Assembly: GCF_021353295.2 (NCBI RefSeq)
Contig: NZ_CP120635.1
Location: forward strand, 910,001-974,000
Length of the DNA: 64,000 nucleotides
Reading direction: 5' to 3'
Source: Pseudodesulfovibrio thermohalotolerans
GTDB taxonomy: Bacteria; Desulfobacterota; Desulfovibrionia; Desulfovibrionales; Desulfovibrionaceae
Shown: in pieces, positions 10,347 through 21,109 of the stretch
Layout: each line of letters opens with the position of its first letter
Position numbering within the stretch: the first letter of the stretch is position 1
The notes under the pieces: model-generated
Told to the model about the DNA's origin: nothing
The model's database searches: none
The model's input: only the letters and a program-made list of their open reading frames with translations
Translations under genes and position numbers: made by a program

Positions 10347-12791
10347 TTAAGCCTTGACGACTTCGACGAGGTTGGTGTGCTGGGGGTTGCCTTTCGACAG
10401 CGGGCTGGGGCGTTGCGACGTCAGAACGTTAACGCAGCCGCCGTGGTCCGCTCCATCCTTGTCGGGGGTGAACCAGGCTCCCTGGGGCAGGCTGAGGACG
10501 CCGGGCATGATGCGCTTCGTCACTTTCGCCGTGGTGAAGACCGTTCCCCGGTCGTTGAACACCTTGACCTTGTCGCCGTGCTTGATGCCGCGCTTCTCGG
10601 CGTCCAGCGAGTTGATCCACAGTTCCTGCGGAGCGACCTGCTTGAGCCAGTCGACGTTGCCGTAGGTGGAGTGGGTGCGTTGCTTGTAATGGTGGCCGAT
10701 CATCTGCAGGGGGTAATCCTTGCGCTTGGGATCGGTCGGGCCTTCCCACGCGGCCTGGTATTCCGGCAACGCCGAAATGCGGTCGCCCTGGTGCAGTTCC
10801 CAGGTGTGGCCGATGTCCCACAACCGCTTGCTGAAGATCTCGATCTTGCCGGACGGAGTGGACAGGGGATTCGCGGCGGGGTCTTCGCGAAATTCCTTGT
10901 AGGGAACGGGCGTGGGACCCTCGATTTTCTCCTTGTACACACCCATCTCGAACGCTTCCTCCAGGGTCGGGGGCAGGCTCGGCAGGTAGGTCCTGGATTC
11001 CTCGTAGATCTTGCGTACCCACTGTTCGCGGGTTCTGCCTTCGGTGAAGGCCTGGCCCGCGCCCATGCGCTCGGCCACTCCGGCACAGATGTCGTATATG
11101 GAACGCGATTCGAAGAAGGGCTCCACGGCCTTTTGGGCGAAGATGACATACTTGAGGAGCGCGCTTTTCCCGTTGTTGGCGAAGTCGTCTTCCTCAAGGT
11201 TGAAGGTGCCGGGAAGCAGGATGTCCGCGAACTTGGCGCTGGCGGTCATGAAGTTGTCGATGACCACGATGGTTTCACACTTGCTGTCGTCTTTCAGGAT
11301 ACGCGAGGTCTTGGTGGCGTCGGAATGTTGGTTGACTATGCAGTTGCCCGCGAAGTTCCAGATGAACTTGATGGGCACTTCAAGCTTGTCGCGTCCCTGG
11401 ACACCGTCGGCGAGAGCCGTCATCTCGGGGCCGCGCTCGATGGCGTCAGTCCACATGAAAACCGAGATGGACGTGGATACGGGGTTCTTCAACGTGGGGA
11501 ACACGCCGAACTTCAGGCCCATGTCGCCTTCGCGGGCGCCGGTGTTGCCGCCCTGGATGCCCACGTTGCCGGTGATGACGGCCAGCGCGCAGACGGCCAG
11601 GGAATTGTGCTCGCCGTTCGCCTGACGCTGCACACCCCATCCCTGGGCGATGTAGCACGGCTTGGCTCCGGCGATTTCGCGGGCAAGCCTTACGATGCGT
11701 TCCTTGGGGATGCCGGTGATGCCGGCCGCCCACTCGGGGGTCTTGGGCGTGCCGTCGGGGCCTGCGCCCATGATGTAGGATTTGTACGAGTTCCCGGCGG
11801 GGATGCCTTCCGGCATGGATTCCTCGGTGAATCCCACGGTGCAGCGGGAAAGGAACTCATGGTCCACCAGGTCTTCGCTAATCATGACGTAGGCGAGGCC
11901 GCTGATAAGGGCGGCGTCGGTGCCGGGGCGAATGGGAATCCATTCGTCGGCCACGGCGGCCGCAGTGTCGGTGTGCCTGGGGTCGATGACGATGATGCGG
12001 GTGTTCCCTTTCTTCTTGGCCTCGATCAGATCATAGGAAGTGCCGCCGCCGCTCATGCGGGTGCCTGCCGGGTTGTTGCCGAACAGAACGGTCAGCTCGG
12101 CGTTGGCCACGTCGCTGATGTGGTTGCCCCGCACCCACGAGCTTCCGAACATGTAGGGCAGGGACGCGGATATCTGGGACGTGCTGTAGTCGCCGTAGTG
12201 GTTGAGGTATCCGCCCAGACAGTTCATGAGCCGCGCGACCGGAGTGGCGCGCGGGGGCCAGGACTTGGACAGCACCGCGCCCAGGTTGCCGGTGGCGTAG
12301 TTCAGGTACACCGCCTCGTTGCCGTATTCGTCGAGGGTCTTTTTCAGCCGATTGGAGATTTCGTCCAGGGCTTCGTCCCACGAGATGCGTTCAAATTTGC
12401 CTTCCCCGCGTTCGCCGACGCGCCGCATGGGGTATTTCAGACGTTCGGGGGCGTACATGCGCCGCCGCATGGACCGTCCGCGCAGGCAGGCGCGGATTTC
12501 GTGCAGGCCGTATGTCTCGTCGCCGCCGTTGTCCGTTTCGATGCGGGTAACGACGCCGTCCGTGACATGGGCGCGCAGCAGGCAGCGGCCGCCGCAGTTC
12601 ACGTTACAGGATGTCCAGACGACTTTTTCGTCCGTGGTCGACTTGCCGTCGGCCTTTTTCAGTCCGTAGAAAAGGCCGCCGCCGGATACGGCGGCCACAC
12701 TGCCCAGCATGGCGCTCCATTTGAGAACGCTCCGTCTTTTGACGTTGCCGAAGGCAGGGGAGTCGGTTGTCTTCTTTTGGGTCATACGCAC
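10347..12791 (-). CDS. dmsA: Mo-bisPGD oxidoreductase catalytic subunit, DMSO reductase family
   Basis: This 814-aa protein carries a twin-arginine signal (KRRSVLKW at residues 18-25, then a hydrophobic stretch), so it is exported folded. The N-terminal [4Fe-4S] motif is C62-x3-C66-x3-C70 with a fourth Cys near 102. The middle shows the DmsA-type HYGDYSTSQ segment (residues about 185-193), whose Ser is the expected Mo ligand, plus the pterin-binding FGNNPAGTRMSGGG region. The C-terminal molydopterin-dinucleotide domain (HSTYGNVDWL, PQGAWFTPD) is complete. It reduces a small oxygen- or sulfur-containing acceptor outside the cytoplasm using menaquinol electrons. First gene of a five-gene operon with a sigma-54-like promoter about 50-60 bases upstream. 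Substrate specificity within the family is open. Confidence 0.93.
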   Translation of the reverse strand: MRMTQKKTTDSPAFGNVKRRSVLKWSAMLGSVAAVSGGGLFYGLKKADGKSTTDEKVVWTSCNVNCGGRCLLRAHVTDGVVTRIETDNGGDETYGLHEIRACLRGRSMRRRMYAPERLKYPMRRVGERGEGKFERISWDEALDEISNRLKKTLDEYGNEAVYLNYATGNLGAVLSKSWPPRATPVARLMNCLGGYLNHYGDYSTSQISASLPYMFGSSWVRGNHISDVANAELTVLFGNNPAGTRMSGGGTSYDLIEAKKKGNTRIIVIDPRHTDTAAAVADEWIPIRPGTDAALISGLAYVMISEDLVDHEFLSRCTVGFTEESMPEGIPAGNSYKSYIMGAGPDGTPKTPEWAAGITGIPKERIVRLAREIAGAKPCYIAQGWGVQRQANGEHNSLAVCALAVITGNVGIQGGNTGAREGDMGLKFGVFPTLKNPVSTSISVFMWTDAIERGPEMTALADGVQGRDKLEVPIKFIWNFAGNCIVNQHSDATKTSRILKDDSKCETIVVIDNFMTASAKFADILLPGTFNLEEDDFANNGKSALLKYVIFAQKAVEPFFESRSIYDICAGVAERMGAGQAFTEGRTREQWVRKIYEESRTYLPSLPPTLEEAFEMGVYKEKIEGPTPVPYKEFREDPAANPLSTPSGKIEIFSKRLWDIGHTWELHQGDRISALPEYQAAWEGPTDPKRKDYPLQMIGHHYKQRTHSTYGNVDWLKQVAPQELWINSLDAEKRGIKHGDKVKVFNDRGTVFTTAKVTKRIMPGVLSLPQGAWFTPDKDGADHGGCVNVLTSQRPSPLSKGNPQHTNLVEVVKA

Positions 12792-12838
12792 TCTCTACTT
12801 CGTTCAGGGTAACAACAATTACAAACTGCCCGGCATGT

Positions 12839-12854
12839 AACAACTATCATGCCA
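12839..12854 (-). promoter_or_regulatory. Sigma-54-like promoter for the dms operon
   Basis: On the minus strand the sequence TGGCAT-GATAG-TTGTT matches the -24/-12 consensus TGGCAC-N5-TTGCW in all but the last -12 bases (GT in place of GC), with exact spacing. It lies about 50 bases upstream of the dmsA start and directly downstream of genes for a sigma-54-dependent regulator, which makes the call coherent. The imperfect -12 element suggests a weak, tightly activator-dependent promoter. Confidence 0.68.
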
Positions 12855-12956
12855 ATAACGTTACCTTGAAAAAACAGTTGGTTATGCGTCCGGCTCGCAG
12901 AGTCCCACCGCTTATTACACTTGCCGCGGAAGGATTCCGTGCACTTGCAGTGGAAT

Positions 12957-12973
12957 TTCCAGAAAATCTGGAA
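12957..12973. promoter_or_regulatory. 17-bp palindrome TTCCA-N7-TGGAA, candidate activator site
   Basis: The sequence TTCCA-GAAAATC-TGGAA is a perfect dyad arm-wise, centred about 115 bases upstream of the sigma-54-like -12/-24 element. The same arms with the same 7-base spacing occur at 17395 and 17437. Position and repetition fit an upstream activating site for the NtrC-type regulator encoded next to it, though it could also be a weak terminator hairpin for that gene. Confidence 0.6.
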
Positions 12974-12977
12974 TCGA

Positions 12978-14414
<1,437 letters not shown>

Positions 14415-14422
14415 ATGCGCCT

Positions 14423-16999
14423 CTATTGGTTCCGGTTGCTGTTGAACAGGCCGTCGCCCGGCCCGAGGAACTTGCTGACGGCCGTGGCCAGGCTACGCAG
14501 CTCGACCGGCTTGTTCAGGAACGTTTCGATGCCTATGCTCTTCGCGTCCGGCTCGCCGAAGCTGTGGCTGTAGCCGGTGCAAAGAATGATCGGGATGTCG
14601 GGCCGGATCGCGAGAATGCTCTTTGCGAGCTTGTCCCCCCGCAGGCCGGGCATGTTGTAGTCGGTGATGATGAGATCAAAGGCGTCCGGGGACGCTTCGA
14701 ACATGGAGAGCGCCCTTTTGCTGTCGGTGGCGGTGTGGACGTTGTACCCGAGGCTCGCGAGCAGTTCGCTGTAGGATTCGGCCAGCTCCTTCTCGTCGTC
14801 GACGAAGAGGATGGTTCCGGTTCCGCCGGGAAGCTTGCGCCGCGATACCGGGCTGGGCTGGTCGAACTGTTCGTCGGTGCACGAGGGGATGTAGATGCGG
14901 AATGTGGTGCCGATGTTTTCCGTCGATTCCACCCTGACGAAACCGCCCCATCCCTTGACGATGCCCTGCACCACGGCCAATCCCAGGCCCGTCCCCTTTC
15001 CCAGGGTTTTGGTGGTGAAGAACGGGTCGAAAATCCGCTCCTGAAGGTCTTGGGGGATGCCCTTGCCAGTGTCGCTCACCGAGAGGCAAAGGTAGTCGCA
15101 GGCACGGACTGTTGTGGCGGCGTCGGCCTGGATGGGGCGCGCGGCCATGCGCAGGCTGATGGAGAGGGTGCCGCCGTTTCCTTCCATGGCGTGCGCGGAG
15201 TTGGTGCACAGGTTCATGATGACCTGGTGAACCTGGGTCGGGTCCGCCAGTATGGACGGTTCCGGTTTGCCTATTTCATATTTGATGCTGATAAGGGCCG
15301 GGAGGGAAGCCTTCAGGAATTTCACCGCTTCCTTGATGATCGGGCTGATGTTGATGAGCCGCGCTTCCTCATTGCCTTTGCTGGTGAAGCTCAGAATTTG
15401 GCTGACCAGATCCCGGCCTCTGTATGCGGCGGCCAGGATGGCCCGCGTCTTGGACTCCAGCGCCTGGCTTCCGTCGATATGGAACAGCTCGATCATCTCG
15501 CCGTTGGCGACGATGACGCCGAGCAGGTTGTTGAAGTCGTGCGCGATGCCGCCCGCGAGCGTGCCGAGGGCTTCCATCCGCTGGACCCGTTGGAGCTGGC
15601 GTTCCTTGTCATGCAGCGATATCTCGGTGCGCTTTCGTTGCAGGGCCTCGTTAAAGACGAAAAGCACCTCGGTCAGCAGGGATATTTCATCGTCCGTGTA
15701 ATTTCTGTCCGAGCGAAGGACGCTGATGACGGGTTGGGCGGTGCCGGACCCGGTCTTGATGGGGACGGCCACGATATGCCGGCCCTCGTCAGCGATGGAC
15801 AGCCGGATGTGGCGTCCGGCTTCCAGCTCGACGATCTGCTCCTGCATCAGGCAGGGGGATTCCATTTTCTTCATCCCGGCGTCTTCGATGAAATCGTCAC
15901 CCGACACGGACAGAACGCGCGTCATGCCGCCGCCCCTGGCGACAAGGCACAGGGCCGCGCGTTCGCTCCCGGACATGGTCTTGGCCTCGGCAAGGCAGCG
16001 GAACATGACCTCCTGCTCAGTTCGGCAGTCCAGCGATCCGAGCAGGACCTTGTTGATGGAACTCAATGTCCGGGTCCGCTGGTTGACCTGTCGTTTAAGG
16101 CTCCGGTTCCAGAACAGGATCAACACGATGCTTCCCATGATTACGCCGAAGACCGCGAAGACCGAGAACCAGAAGGTCCGGCTGACCCAGAAGGGGCGGT
16201 ATTGGAGCGACAGCCATTCTTCCTCGGTGCTCTGGCGCTCATGGGGCAGGATGAGGCTCAGCCCTTTGCGCAGGACGTTGCCGAGCATGGGCGTTTCCTT
16301 GCGCGACGCGATCCGCAATTCGATGGAATAGTTGGTGATGCCCGCAATGCGGAGGTTGCTGATGCGGGCGTTGGCAATGTAGCGCGACGCAAGGGCCATG
16401 TCGCAGATCAGGGCGTCCACATCGCCGACAGCCAGCGATCTGAGGCCGCCGATGTAGCCGCCCGCCATGGGAACGATGGTGTAGCCGCCGTCCGGATACC
16501 GTTCGTGCAGGTATTTGGTGAAGTGGTCGGAAACGGTGACGCCGATGCGCATCCCGGAGAGTTTGTCGAGGGTCAGGTCTTCCGTGTATTCCTTGCGGCA
16601 GATGATGGCGGCGGGCACGCTGATGTATGGCTGGGTGAAATCCAGGTCCTCGCGGAGCTGGGGCGTCATCTCCAGCGCCGCCATCATTTGGACTTCGCCC
16701 GTCAGGAGGGCCTTGAGCGTCTCCTGGCGGTTGCGGAACCGGACCGGCAAAATCTTGAGCCCCGTCTTTTCGCTGATGAGCCGGATGAAGTCGGCGCTCA
16801 ATCCCTGGTATTCGCCATTGAGGTCGAAAGTCTCATAGGGCGGATAATGCAGCCCGACGCCGACCTTTACCCCGTCCGGGTGGTCCTCGATCCATTGCCG
16901 CTCATCGGGCGTGAGAGGGCTTTCGCCTTCAAGGTAATGACATCCGGCTATGACCGCGAATGCCAGAAAAATGAGAAGGATGATGGTAGGGCGTCGCAC
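14423..16999 (-). CDS. Hybrid sensor histidine kinase with periplasmic solute-binding domain
   Basis: This 858-aa protein starts with a lipoprotein-like or uncleaved N-terminal hydrophobic segment and a type-3 extracellular solute-binding domain (about residues 30-255; HPDGVKVGVGLHYPPYETFD). A transmembrane helix near 265-290, a GAF-like domain, the HisKA H-box GGIAHDFNNLLGV, ATPase boxes (NLCTNSAHAM, DTGKGIP, GTGLGLAVV) and a C-terminal receiver with LIITDYNMPG follow. The periplasmic domain suggests it senses a small soluble ligand, perhaps the substrate or product of the Dms enzyme. It forms a two-gene operon with the NtrC-type regulator. The extra receiver implies either feedback control or a phosphorelay. 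Confidence 0.9.
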   Translation of the reverse strand: MRRPTIILLIFLAFAVIAGCHYLEGESPLTPDERQWIEDHPDGVKVGVGLHYPPYETFDLNGEYQGLSADFIRLISEKTGLKILPVRFRNRQETLKALLTGEVQMMAALEMTPQLREDLDFTQPYISVPAAIICRKEYTEDLTLDKLSGMRIGVTVSDHFTKYLHERYPDGGYTIVPMAGGYIGGLRSLAVGDVDALICDMALASRYIANARISNLRIAGITNYSIELRIASRKETPMLGNVLRKGLSLILPHERQSTEEEWLSLQYRPFWVSRTFWFSVFAVFGVIMGSIVLILFWNRSLKRQVNQRTRTLSSINKVLLGSLDCRTEQEVMFRCLAEAKTMSGSERAALCLVARGGGMTRVLSVSGDDFIEDAGMKKMESPCLMQEQIVELEAGRHIRLSIADEGRHIVAVPIKTGSGTAQPVISVLRSDRNYTDDEISLLTEVLFVFNEALQRKRTEISLHDKERQLQRVQRMEALGTLAGGIAHDFNNLLGVIVANGEMIELFHIDGSQALESKTRAILAAAYRGRDLVSQILSFTSKGNEEARLINISPIIKEAVKFLKASLPALISIKYEIGKPEPSILADPTQVHQVIMNLCTNSAHAMEGNGGTLSISLRMAARPIQADAATTVRACDYLCLSVSDTGKGIPQDLQERIFDPFFTTKTLGKGTGLGLAVVQGIVKGWGGFVRVESTENIGTTFRIYIPSCTDEQFDQPSPVSRRKLPGGTGTILFVDDEKELAESYSELLASLGYNVHTATDSKRALSMFEASPDAFDLIITDYNMPGLRGDKLAKSILAIRPDIPIILCTGYSHSFGEPDAKSIGIETFLNKPVELRSLATAVSKFLGPGDGLFNSNRNQ

Positions 17000-17811
17000 G
17001 TGTTCTCCGCAGGGTGCCGTTTATTCGCAGAAGGGGATTGATGGGAGGGGGGCGTCGGCGCGCTCCGAGCCCATGCCGGTTTTCCACATGGTTGTAGGCA
17101 GACCTCGGCCGACCGACCGAGCATCCTTGCCCGACGCAAGCCACGGCCTAGCCGATCGCCATGGGGTGGCGCAAAGCGGGCTTTCAACCAGGCAGTCGGT
17201 CTCGATCCGGCACTCGTCGATAAACGTCCGGGCAGCGTTATTGCATCCCATGACAGTTCCGGCAGGTGCGGACATATGTGATTGTGTCGAATGCATTATG
17301 CTCAGAGATATACAATAATCGTACCATGCTGTAATTTTAAAACATAAGCTATTCCGATGTGTTGCAAAGCATTGCAACAGAATGGGAAACGACATTCCAA
17401 ATTTTTTGGAAAAAACGGTGCGGCAAGAAGCAGCTATTCCACTTATTTTGGAAAAAGACAAGGCCGTGAATAGCCTAATGATTAGAAGGGGTCGGACGCT
17501 AGAAAAAGCCAATGCCCAGACGGAAAGGACTAAAGGAGCGCCGCCCAAAATATTCCGATCCCGATACCGCCGCCCCTAGCCAGGTGCAAATTGGATGGGG
17601 CAGGAGACAACGGCAAGGTGTAGCGGCGTAGCCCCTTTGCTTTCGGTCGTTCGCGTCCGCCATGTGTCCGTTGTAGCCTCGACGTCATGCAAAATGATCG
17701 ACATTCCGCCCCCTCCGCACATCATGCCGCAGCGTGTTTCGAACAAGCCTGGCGGCTTTTCACTCCAGGCTATCCTCTCGCCAGTATATGTGACAGGGCG
17801 TATGCCATGAC
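17000..17811. other. Long intergenic region upstream of the kinase gene
   Basis: No convincing gene is seen: the open frames are short, lack ribosome binding sites and have unlikely compositions. The segment 17290-17480 is AT-richer than its surroundings and holds two copies of the TTCCA-N7-TGGAA palindrome. The remaining part may contain the kinase promoter; I could not pick out a good -35/-10 or -24/-12 pair for it. Confidence 0.5.
17395..17453. promoter_or_regulatory. Tandem TTCCA-N7-TGGAA palindromes, 42 bp apart
   Basis: Two dyads lie at 17395-17411 (spacer AATTTTT) and 17437-17453 (spacer CTTATTT). Their starts are 42 bases apart, four turns of the helix, so both face the same side. 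They share arms and spacing with the single copy upstream of dmsA. Paired same-face dyads are typical upstream sites for NtrC-type activators. They are about 400 bases from the kinase start, far but not unusual for such enhancers. Confidence 0.58.
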
Positions 17812-17844
17812 ATAAAAAAGCGCTTATGGGGTGCATAAGCGCTT
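17812..17844 (-). terminator. Terminator of the ureide operon
   Basis: An 11-bp perfect stem (AAGCGCTTATG / CATAAGCGCTT) with a 5-base loop is followed on the minus strand by TTTTTTATG. It lies 120 bases past the last gene of the operon and reads in its direction. Confidence 0.92.
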
Positions 17845-17963
17845 GGTGGCACGTGAGCCGGGGGCGGGTTTTATTCCGGCCAGTCGAAAGGGACAACCCC
17901 GACATGGGGGGCTCTGCCCGCAGCGCGCGGAAAGCGGCGTCGTGGTCATTCCCCGCGAAAGGG

Positions 17964-18743
17964 TTAGACGGCTTCGTCGCGGTGGCAGTCCTTGGAATAG
18001 ATGTATTCCATGCGTTCCAGGCCGGTTCCGTAGCAGGCCTGTTTGCAGAAGGGGGCTATCCATATGAAGTCCCCGGACTCGACCGGCAGCCACTTTTCAT
18101 CCAGCAGGTAAAGCCCCTGGCCCTGATATATGTACATGCCGTGTTCCTGTACGTGAGTCTCCACGAAGGGGTGGCATCCGCCGGGAAGGAAGGCGAGCGT
18201 GTGGAAGTTCATGTCAAAGGCCTCGTCCACCGGCAGCAGGTCGCGGACAAAGACGTTTTCCATCTGGTCGTAGAGACTTTCCCTGATGTCGCGAATGGAC
18301 CCGCTGACCATCCAGGGACGTCTCATTTCGGGGTCGGGGTGGGGGATGAAGCGTTGCTTGTAGAGAAGGATAGTGACCGGGGCGTCGCCCTTGGACGTGA
18401 AACCGATTCCCTTGCCGGGCGGGGAGTAGGTGTAGCCCCCGGCGGCCAAGGTTTCCGTGTGACCGTCCACAGTGACGTCCAGGGAGCCTTCGCCGTCCAT
18501 CACGAAGAGGAACGTTTCGATGTTTTCGGCCTGCCCGTATGGGACGGTTGTTTTCCCTTCGGTGGAGACGGTGCCGACCATCTGTACGAAATTGGCTCCG
18601 AGTTTGGGCGAGGCCAGGATGGACAGCGCACAGCCCGATATGCCCGGGACCACGTTGATGACCCGGCCCTCGGTGGTGATGACCGCATATTTGCCGGGTT
18701 CGTAGGAAGACCGGTTCTTCAGGAATCCTTCCGGATAAGGCAT
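17964..18743 (-). CDS. allE: (S)-ureidoglycine aminohydrolase
   Basis: The 259-aa bicupin resembles AllE/YlbA of E. coli and UGlyAH of plants. The N-terminal cupin holds YSPPGKGIGF; the C-terminal cupin carries the metal-binding set in FHTLAFLPGGCHPFVETHVQEHG (His, Glu, His spaced as in the family) and ends with an ERMEYIYSKD segment typical of AllE. It converts (S)-ureidoglycine to (S)-ureidoglycolate, releasing ammonia, which is the step after allantoate amidohydrolase. It is the last gene of the operon and is separated from the reductoisomerase-like gene by about 80 bases. Confidence 0.92.
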   Translation of the reverse strand: MPYPEGFLKNRSSYEPGKYAVITTEGRVINVVPGISGCALSILASPKLGANFVQMVGTVSTEGKTTVPYGQAENIETFLFVMDGEGSLDVTVDGHTETLAAGGYTYSPPGKGIGFTSKGDAPVTILLYKQRFIPHPDPEMRRPWMVSGSIRDIRESLYDQMENVFVRDLLPVDEAFDMNFHTLAFLPGGCHPFVETHVQEHGMYIYQGQGLYLLDEKWLPVESGDFIWIAPFCKQACYGTGLERMEYIYSKDCHRDEAV

Positions 18744-18824
18744 GATGAATCTCGTTTTTTCGGCCTGCTTTGAGAGGATCGGGGGCAGGGGGGAGGTCGT
18801 TTCCCCCTGCCCGCCGGAGTGTTG

Positions 18825-19820
18825 CTACTTGCCGAACTTTTCGCGCCAGATTTTTCCGGTGCGTTCCATGTCGGAGTCGGCCCAGGTGCGGCGCATACGA
18901 TTCAGGGTAGGCATACCGAGGGAAAACTCCTGGAGCCAGTTCCGGGCGAACATGCCGCGCTCGGTTTCCTCGAAGATTTCTTCCATGGCTTCTTCGTTGA
19001 TGACGCGGGGGCCGCTGTGGCGCACCGCGAATTCGCAGGTGCGGCTGGCCCGGGAGGTCAGGTATTCCTCGATGCCCACGGCGTCGATGTCGTCGATGAT
19101 GGAGCGGATGGAGCGGATCGCCTTGGCATAGGCAAAGGACCGGGGATATCCGTTTTTGACCATGATGTTGTACATGGTCCGCATCAGGTGGATGGTTCCG
19201 CCGTAGAGCACCTGCTCTTCGTAGTTGTCGCCTTCGGTTTCATGCTGGAAGGTCATGTCCACCACGCCGACGCGCGTGGAACCCACGGCCTTGGAGATGG
19301 CCAGGGCGGTTTCCCGGGCGTGGCCGCTGACGTCCTGGTCCACGCTGACGCAGCCCCAGATGCCTGAACCGTCCTTGAATTTCTGGCGGGTGACCGGGCC
19401 GGGACCGTTGGGTACGAACAGGACCACGTCCACGTCCTTGGGCGGCTTGATGGTGCCGTAGAGCACGGCGAATCCGTGGGCGAAGCTCAGGGTCTGCCCG
19501 GCCCTGAGGTGGGCGTGGATGGAATCGTAATAGACCGAGGGCTGGGCCGGGTCCTGGAGCAGGATATGGACGATGTCCGCCTTTTCCACGGCTTCCTCGA
19601 TGGAGAAGACCTCGAATCCGTCGGCCTCGGCCTTGTTCCAACTGGAGTGGCGGGTGCGATCGCCCGCTCCGACGATGATCTTCATGCCGCTCTCGCGCAT
19701 GTTCATGGATTGGGCGTGGCCCTGGCTGCCGTATCCGATGACGGCGATGGTCTTGTCTTCCAGAACGCTCAGGTCAACGTCTTCATCCCGGTAGATTTTT
19801 TCGAATGCGATCTCGTTCAT
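18825..19820 (-). CDS. Ketol-acid reductoisomerase-like protein of a ureide operon
   Basis: The 331-aa protein has the class I KARI fold signature: an N-terminal Rossmann domain (VIGYGSQGHAQSMNMR), FAHGF, and the C-terminal knotted domain with both Mg ligands retained in HETEGDNYEEQ. However, the active-site loop usually read as PKGPGH is here PNGPGP, so the catalytic Lys is Asn and the following His is Pro. The gene lies among allantoin-degradation genes, not with ilvBHD. It therefore probably acts as an NAD(P)-dependent oxidoreductase on a ureide intermediate such as ureidoglycolate, replacing AllD; this is inference. Start is placed at the ATG after AAGGAAACCAAA, 29 bases after the allC stop, not at the longer upstream frame. 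Confidence 0.85.
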   Translation of the reverse strand: MNEIAFEKIYRDEDVDLSVLEDKTIAVIGYGSQGHAQSMNMRESGMKIIVGAGDRTRHSSWNKAEADGFEVFSIEEAVEKADIVHILLQDPAQPSVYYDSIHAHLRAGQTLSFAHGFAVLYGTIKPPKDVDVVLFVPNGPGPVTRQKFKDGSGIWGCVSVDQDVSGHARETALAISKAVGSTRVGVVDMTFQHETEGDNYEEQVLYGGTIHLMRTMYNIMVKNGYPRSFAYAKAIRSIRSIIDDIDAVGIEEYLTSRASRTCEFAVRHSGPRVINEEAMEEIFEETERGMFARNWLQEFSLGMPTLNRMRRTWADSDMERTGKIWREKFGK

Positions 19821-19849
19821 TTTGGTTTCCTTGTTGGTGTTTGTGCGGA

Positions 19850-21109
19850 TCAGTCCGCCATGGCGTAGGTCACGCCCTCGGGGTCGTTGCACGTTTTGAG
19901 TATGCAATGGAGGAGAACATCGGTTCCGGCGGAGCAGTCGGGCCAGGAAGTTTCCTCGACTTCGGCATGGCTGCGGCCGCCGATGCTGGGCACGAAAATC
20001 ATGGCGCTGGGCGCAAACTGGTTGATGTACACGGTGTCGTGGGAAGCTCCGGAGACCATATCCAGGGCGGGCAGCTCCAGTTTCCCGGCGGTTTCATGAA
20101 TCAGGGCCACAAGCTCCGGATGGAACGGGGCGCGTTCCACGGCCCATGTCTGCCGGATGTTCACGGTGCAGCCTGTGGCCTCGGCATTTTCCCTGATGGC
20201 CGTTTCGATATCGGCGCACACGCGGTCGGTCTCGGTTTCGTCCCAACCGCGAATGTCGATGGTGAAGTGGACATGCCCCGCGATGACGTTGCGCGAGTTG
20301 GGGGAGGGGTGCACCTCGCCAACAGTGGCGACCACGCCGTCGGAAGCCAGGCCGATGTCGAAGATGCGGCCCGCCATGCGGGAAAAGGCGTAGATGGCGT
20401 CTTGTCTCTCGTCCATGGGCGTTGGGCCGGCGTGGTTCGGAACTCCCTGGATTTCCACGTCATACCAGCGCAGGCAGACGATGCCCTTGGGGACGCCGAT
20501 GGTCTTGTCCTGGCGTTCCAGCACCGGTCCCTGCTCGATGTGGTATTCGAAATTGGCATGTAGCGGTCTCGGGTCGAAGTCGGATTCGCCCTTGTAGCCG
20601 ATACGCTCCAACTCACCTTCGAAGGTCAAGCCTTTGCGGTCGGTCAGTCCGTACATGGCCTCGCGGTCGAGTTTGCCCGCGAACACGCCCGAACCCGTGG
20701 TGCCGGGAGTAAACCGGCTGCCTTCCTCGTTGGTCCAGTTGACCACGATGAAGTCGCGCTCAAGGGCGATGTCCGCATCATTGAGGGCGCAGATCACTTC
20801 CAGCCCGGCCACGATGCCGAGGATGCCGTCGAAACGTCCGCCCTGAGGCTGGGAGTCGCAGTGGGAGCCGGTCAGCACCGGCGGCAGCGCACGATTCTTG
20901 CCCGGCCGGACAAAGAACATGTTGCCCATGCGGTCCACGTGCGTTTCGCACCCCGCTTCCTCGAACCAGGACTTGAGCTGATCGCGCGCGTCGCGGTCTT
21001 CGTCGCTCAGGGCCAGGCGGGTGACGCCGCCATTCTCCGTGGCCCCGAACACGGCTATTTCCGTGAGAAAACGGCGCAGCCGCTCCGGATTGGTTTTCAA
21101 TATGCTCAT
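19850..21109 (-). CDS. allC: Allantoate amidohydrolase (M20 family)
   Basis: This 419-aa protein belongs to the Zn/Mn-dependent allantoate deiminase / N-carbamoyl-amino-acid hydrolase family. Metal ligands appear in order: TGSHCDSQPQGGRFDG (His, Asp), WTNEEGSRF (the catalytic Glu pair) and the dimerisation-domain His in VPNHAGPTPM, with SGASHDTVYI near the C-terminus. It hydrolyses allantoate to ureidoglycine, CO2 and ammonia. It overlaps the allantoinase gene by 4 bases (ATGA-type coupling), so the two are co-translated. A carbamoyl-amino-acid substrate is possible from family alone but the neighbours favour allantoate. Confidence 0.88.
   Translation of the reverse strand: MSILKTNPERLRRFLTEIAVFGATENGGVTRLALSDEDRDARDQLKSWFEEAGCETHVDRMGNMFFVRPGKNRALPPVLTGSHCDSQPQGGRFDGILGIVAGLEVICALNDADIALERDFIVVNWTNEEGSRFTPGTTGSGVFAGKLDREAMYGLTDRKGLTFEGELERIGYKGESDFDPRPLHANFEYHIEQGPVLERQDKTIGVPKGIVCLRWYDVEIQGVPNHAGPTPMDERQDAIYAFSRMAGRIFDIGLASDGVVATVGEVHPSPNSRNVIAGHVHFTIDIRGWDETETDRVCADIETAIRENAEATGCTVNIRQTWAVERAPFHPELVALIHETAGKLELPALDMVSGASHDTVYINQFAPSAMIFVPSIGGRSHAEVEETSWPDCSAGTDVLLHCILKTCNDPEGVTYAMAD

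Noticed and set aside
10176-12812. 878-residue open frame on the plus strand opposite dmsA
   Set aside because: It is the antisense shadow of dmsA: no ribosome binding site, no recognisable domain, and composition (many Val, Gly, His) typical of a mirrored GC-rich gene.
17021-17548. 175-residue frame on the minus strand upstream of the sensor kinase
   Set aside because: No motif, no start signal, and it covers the region carrying the regulatory palindromes.
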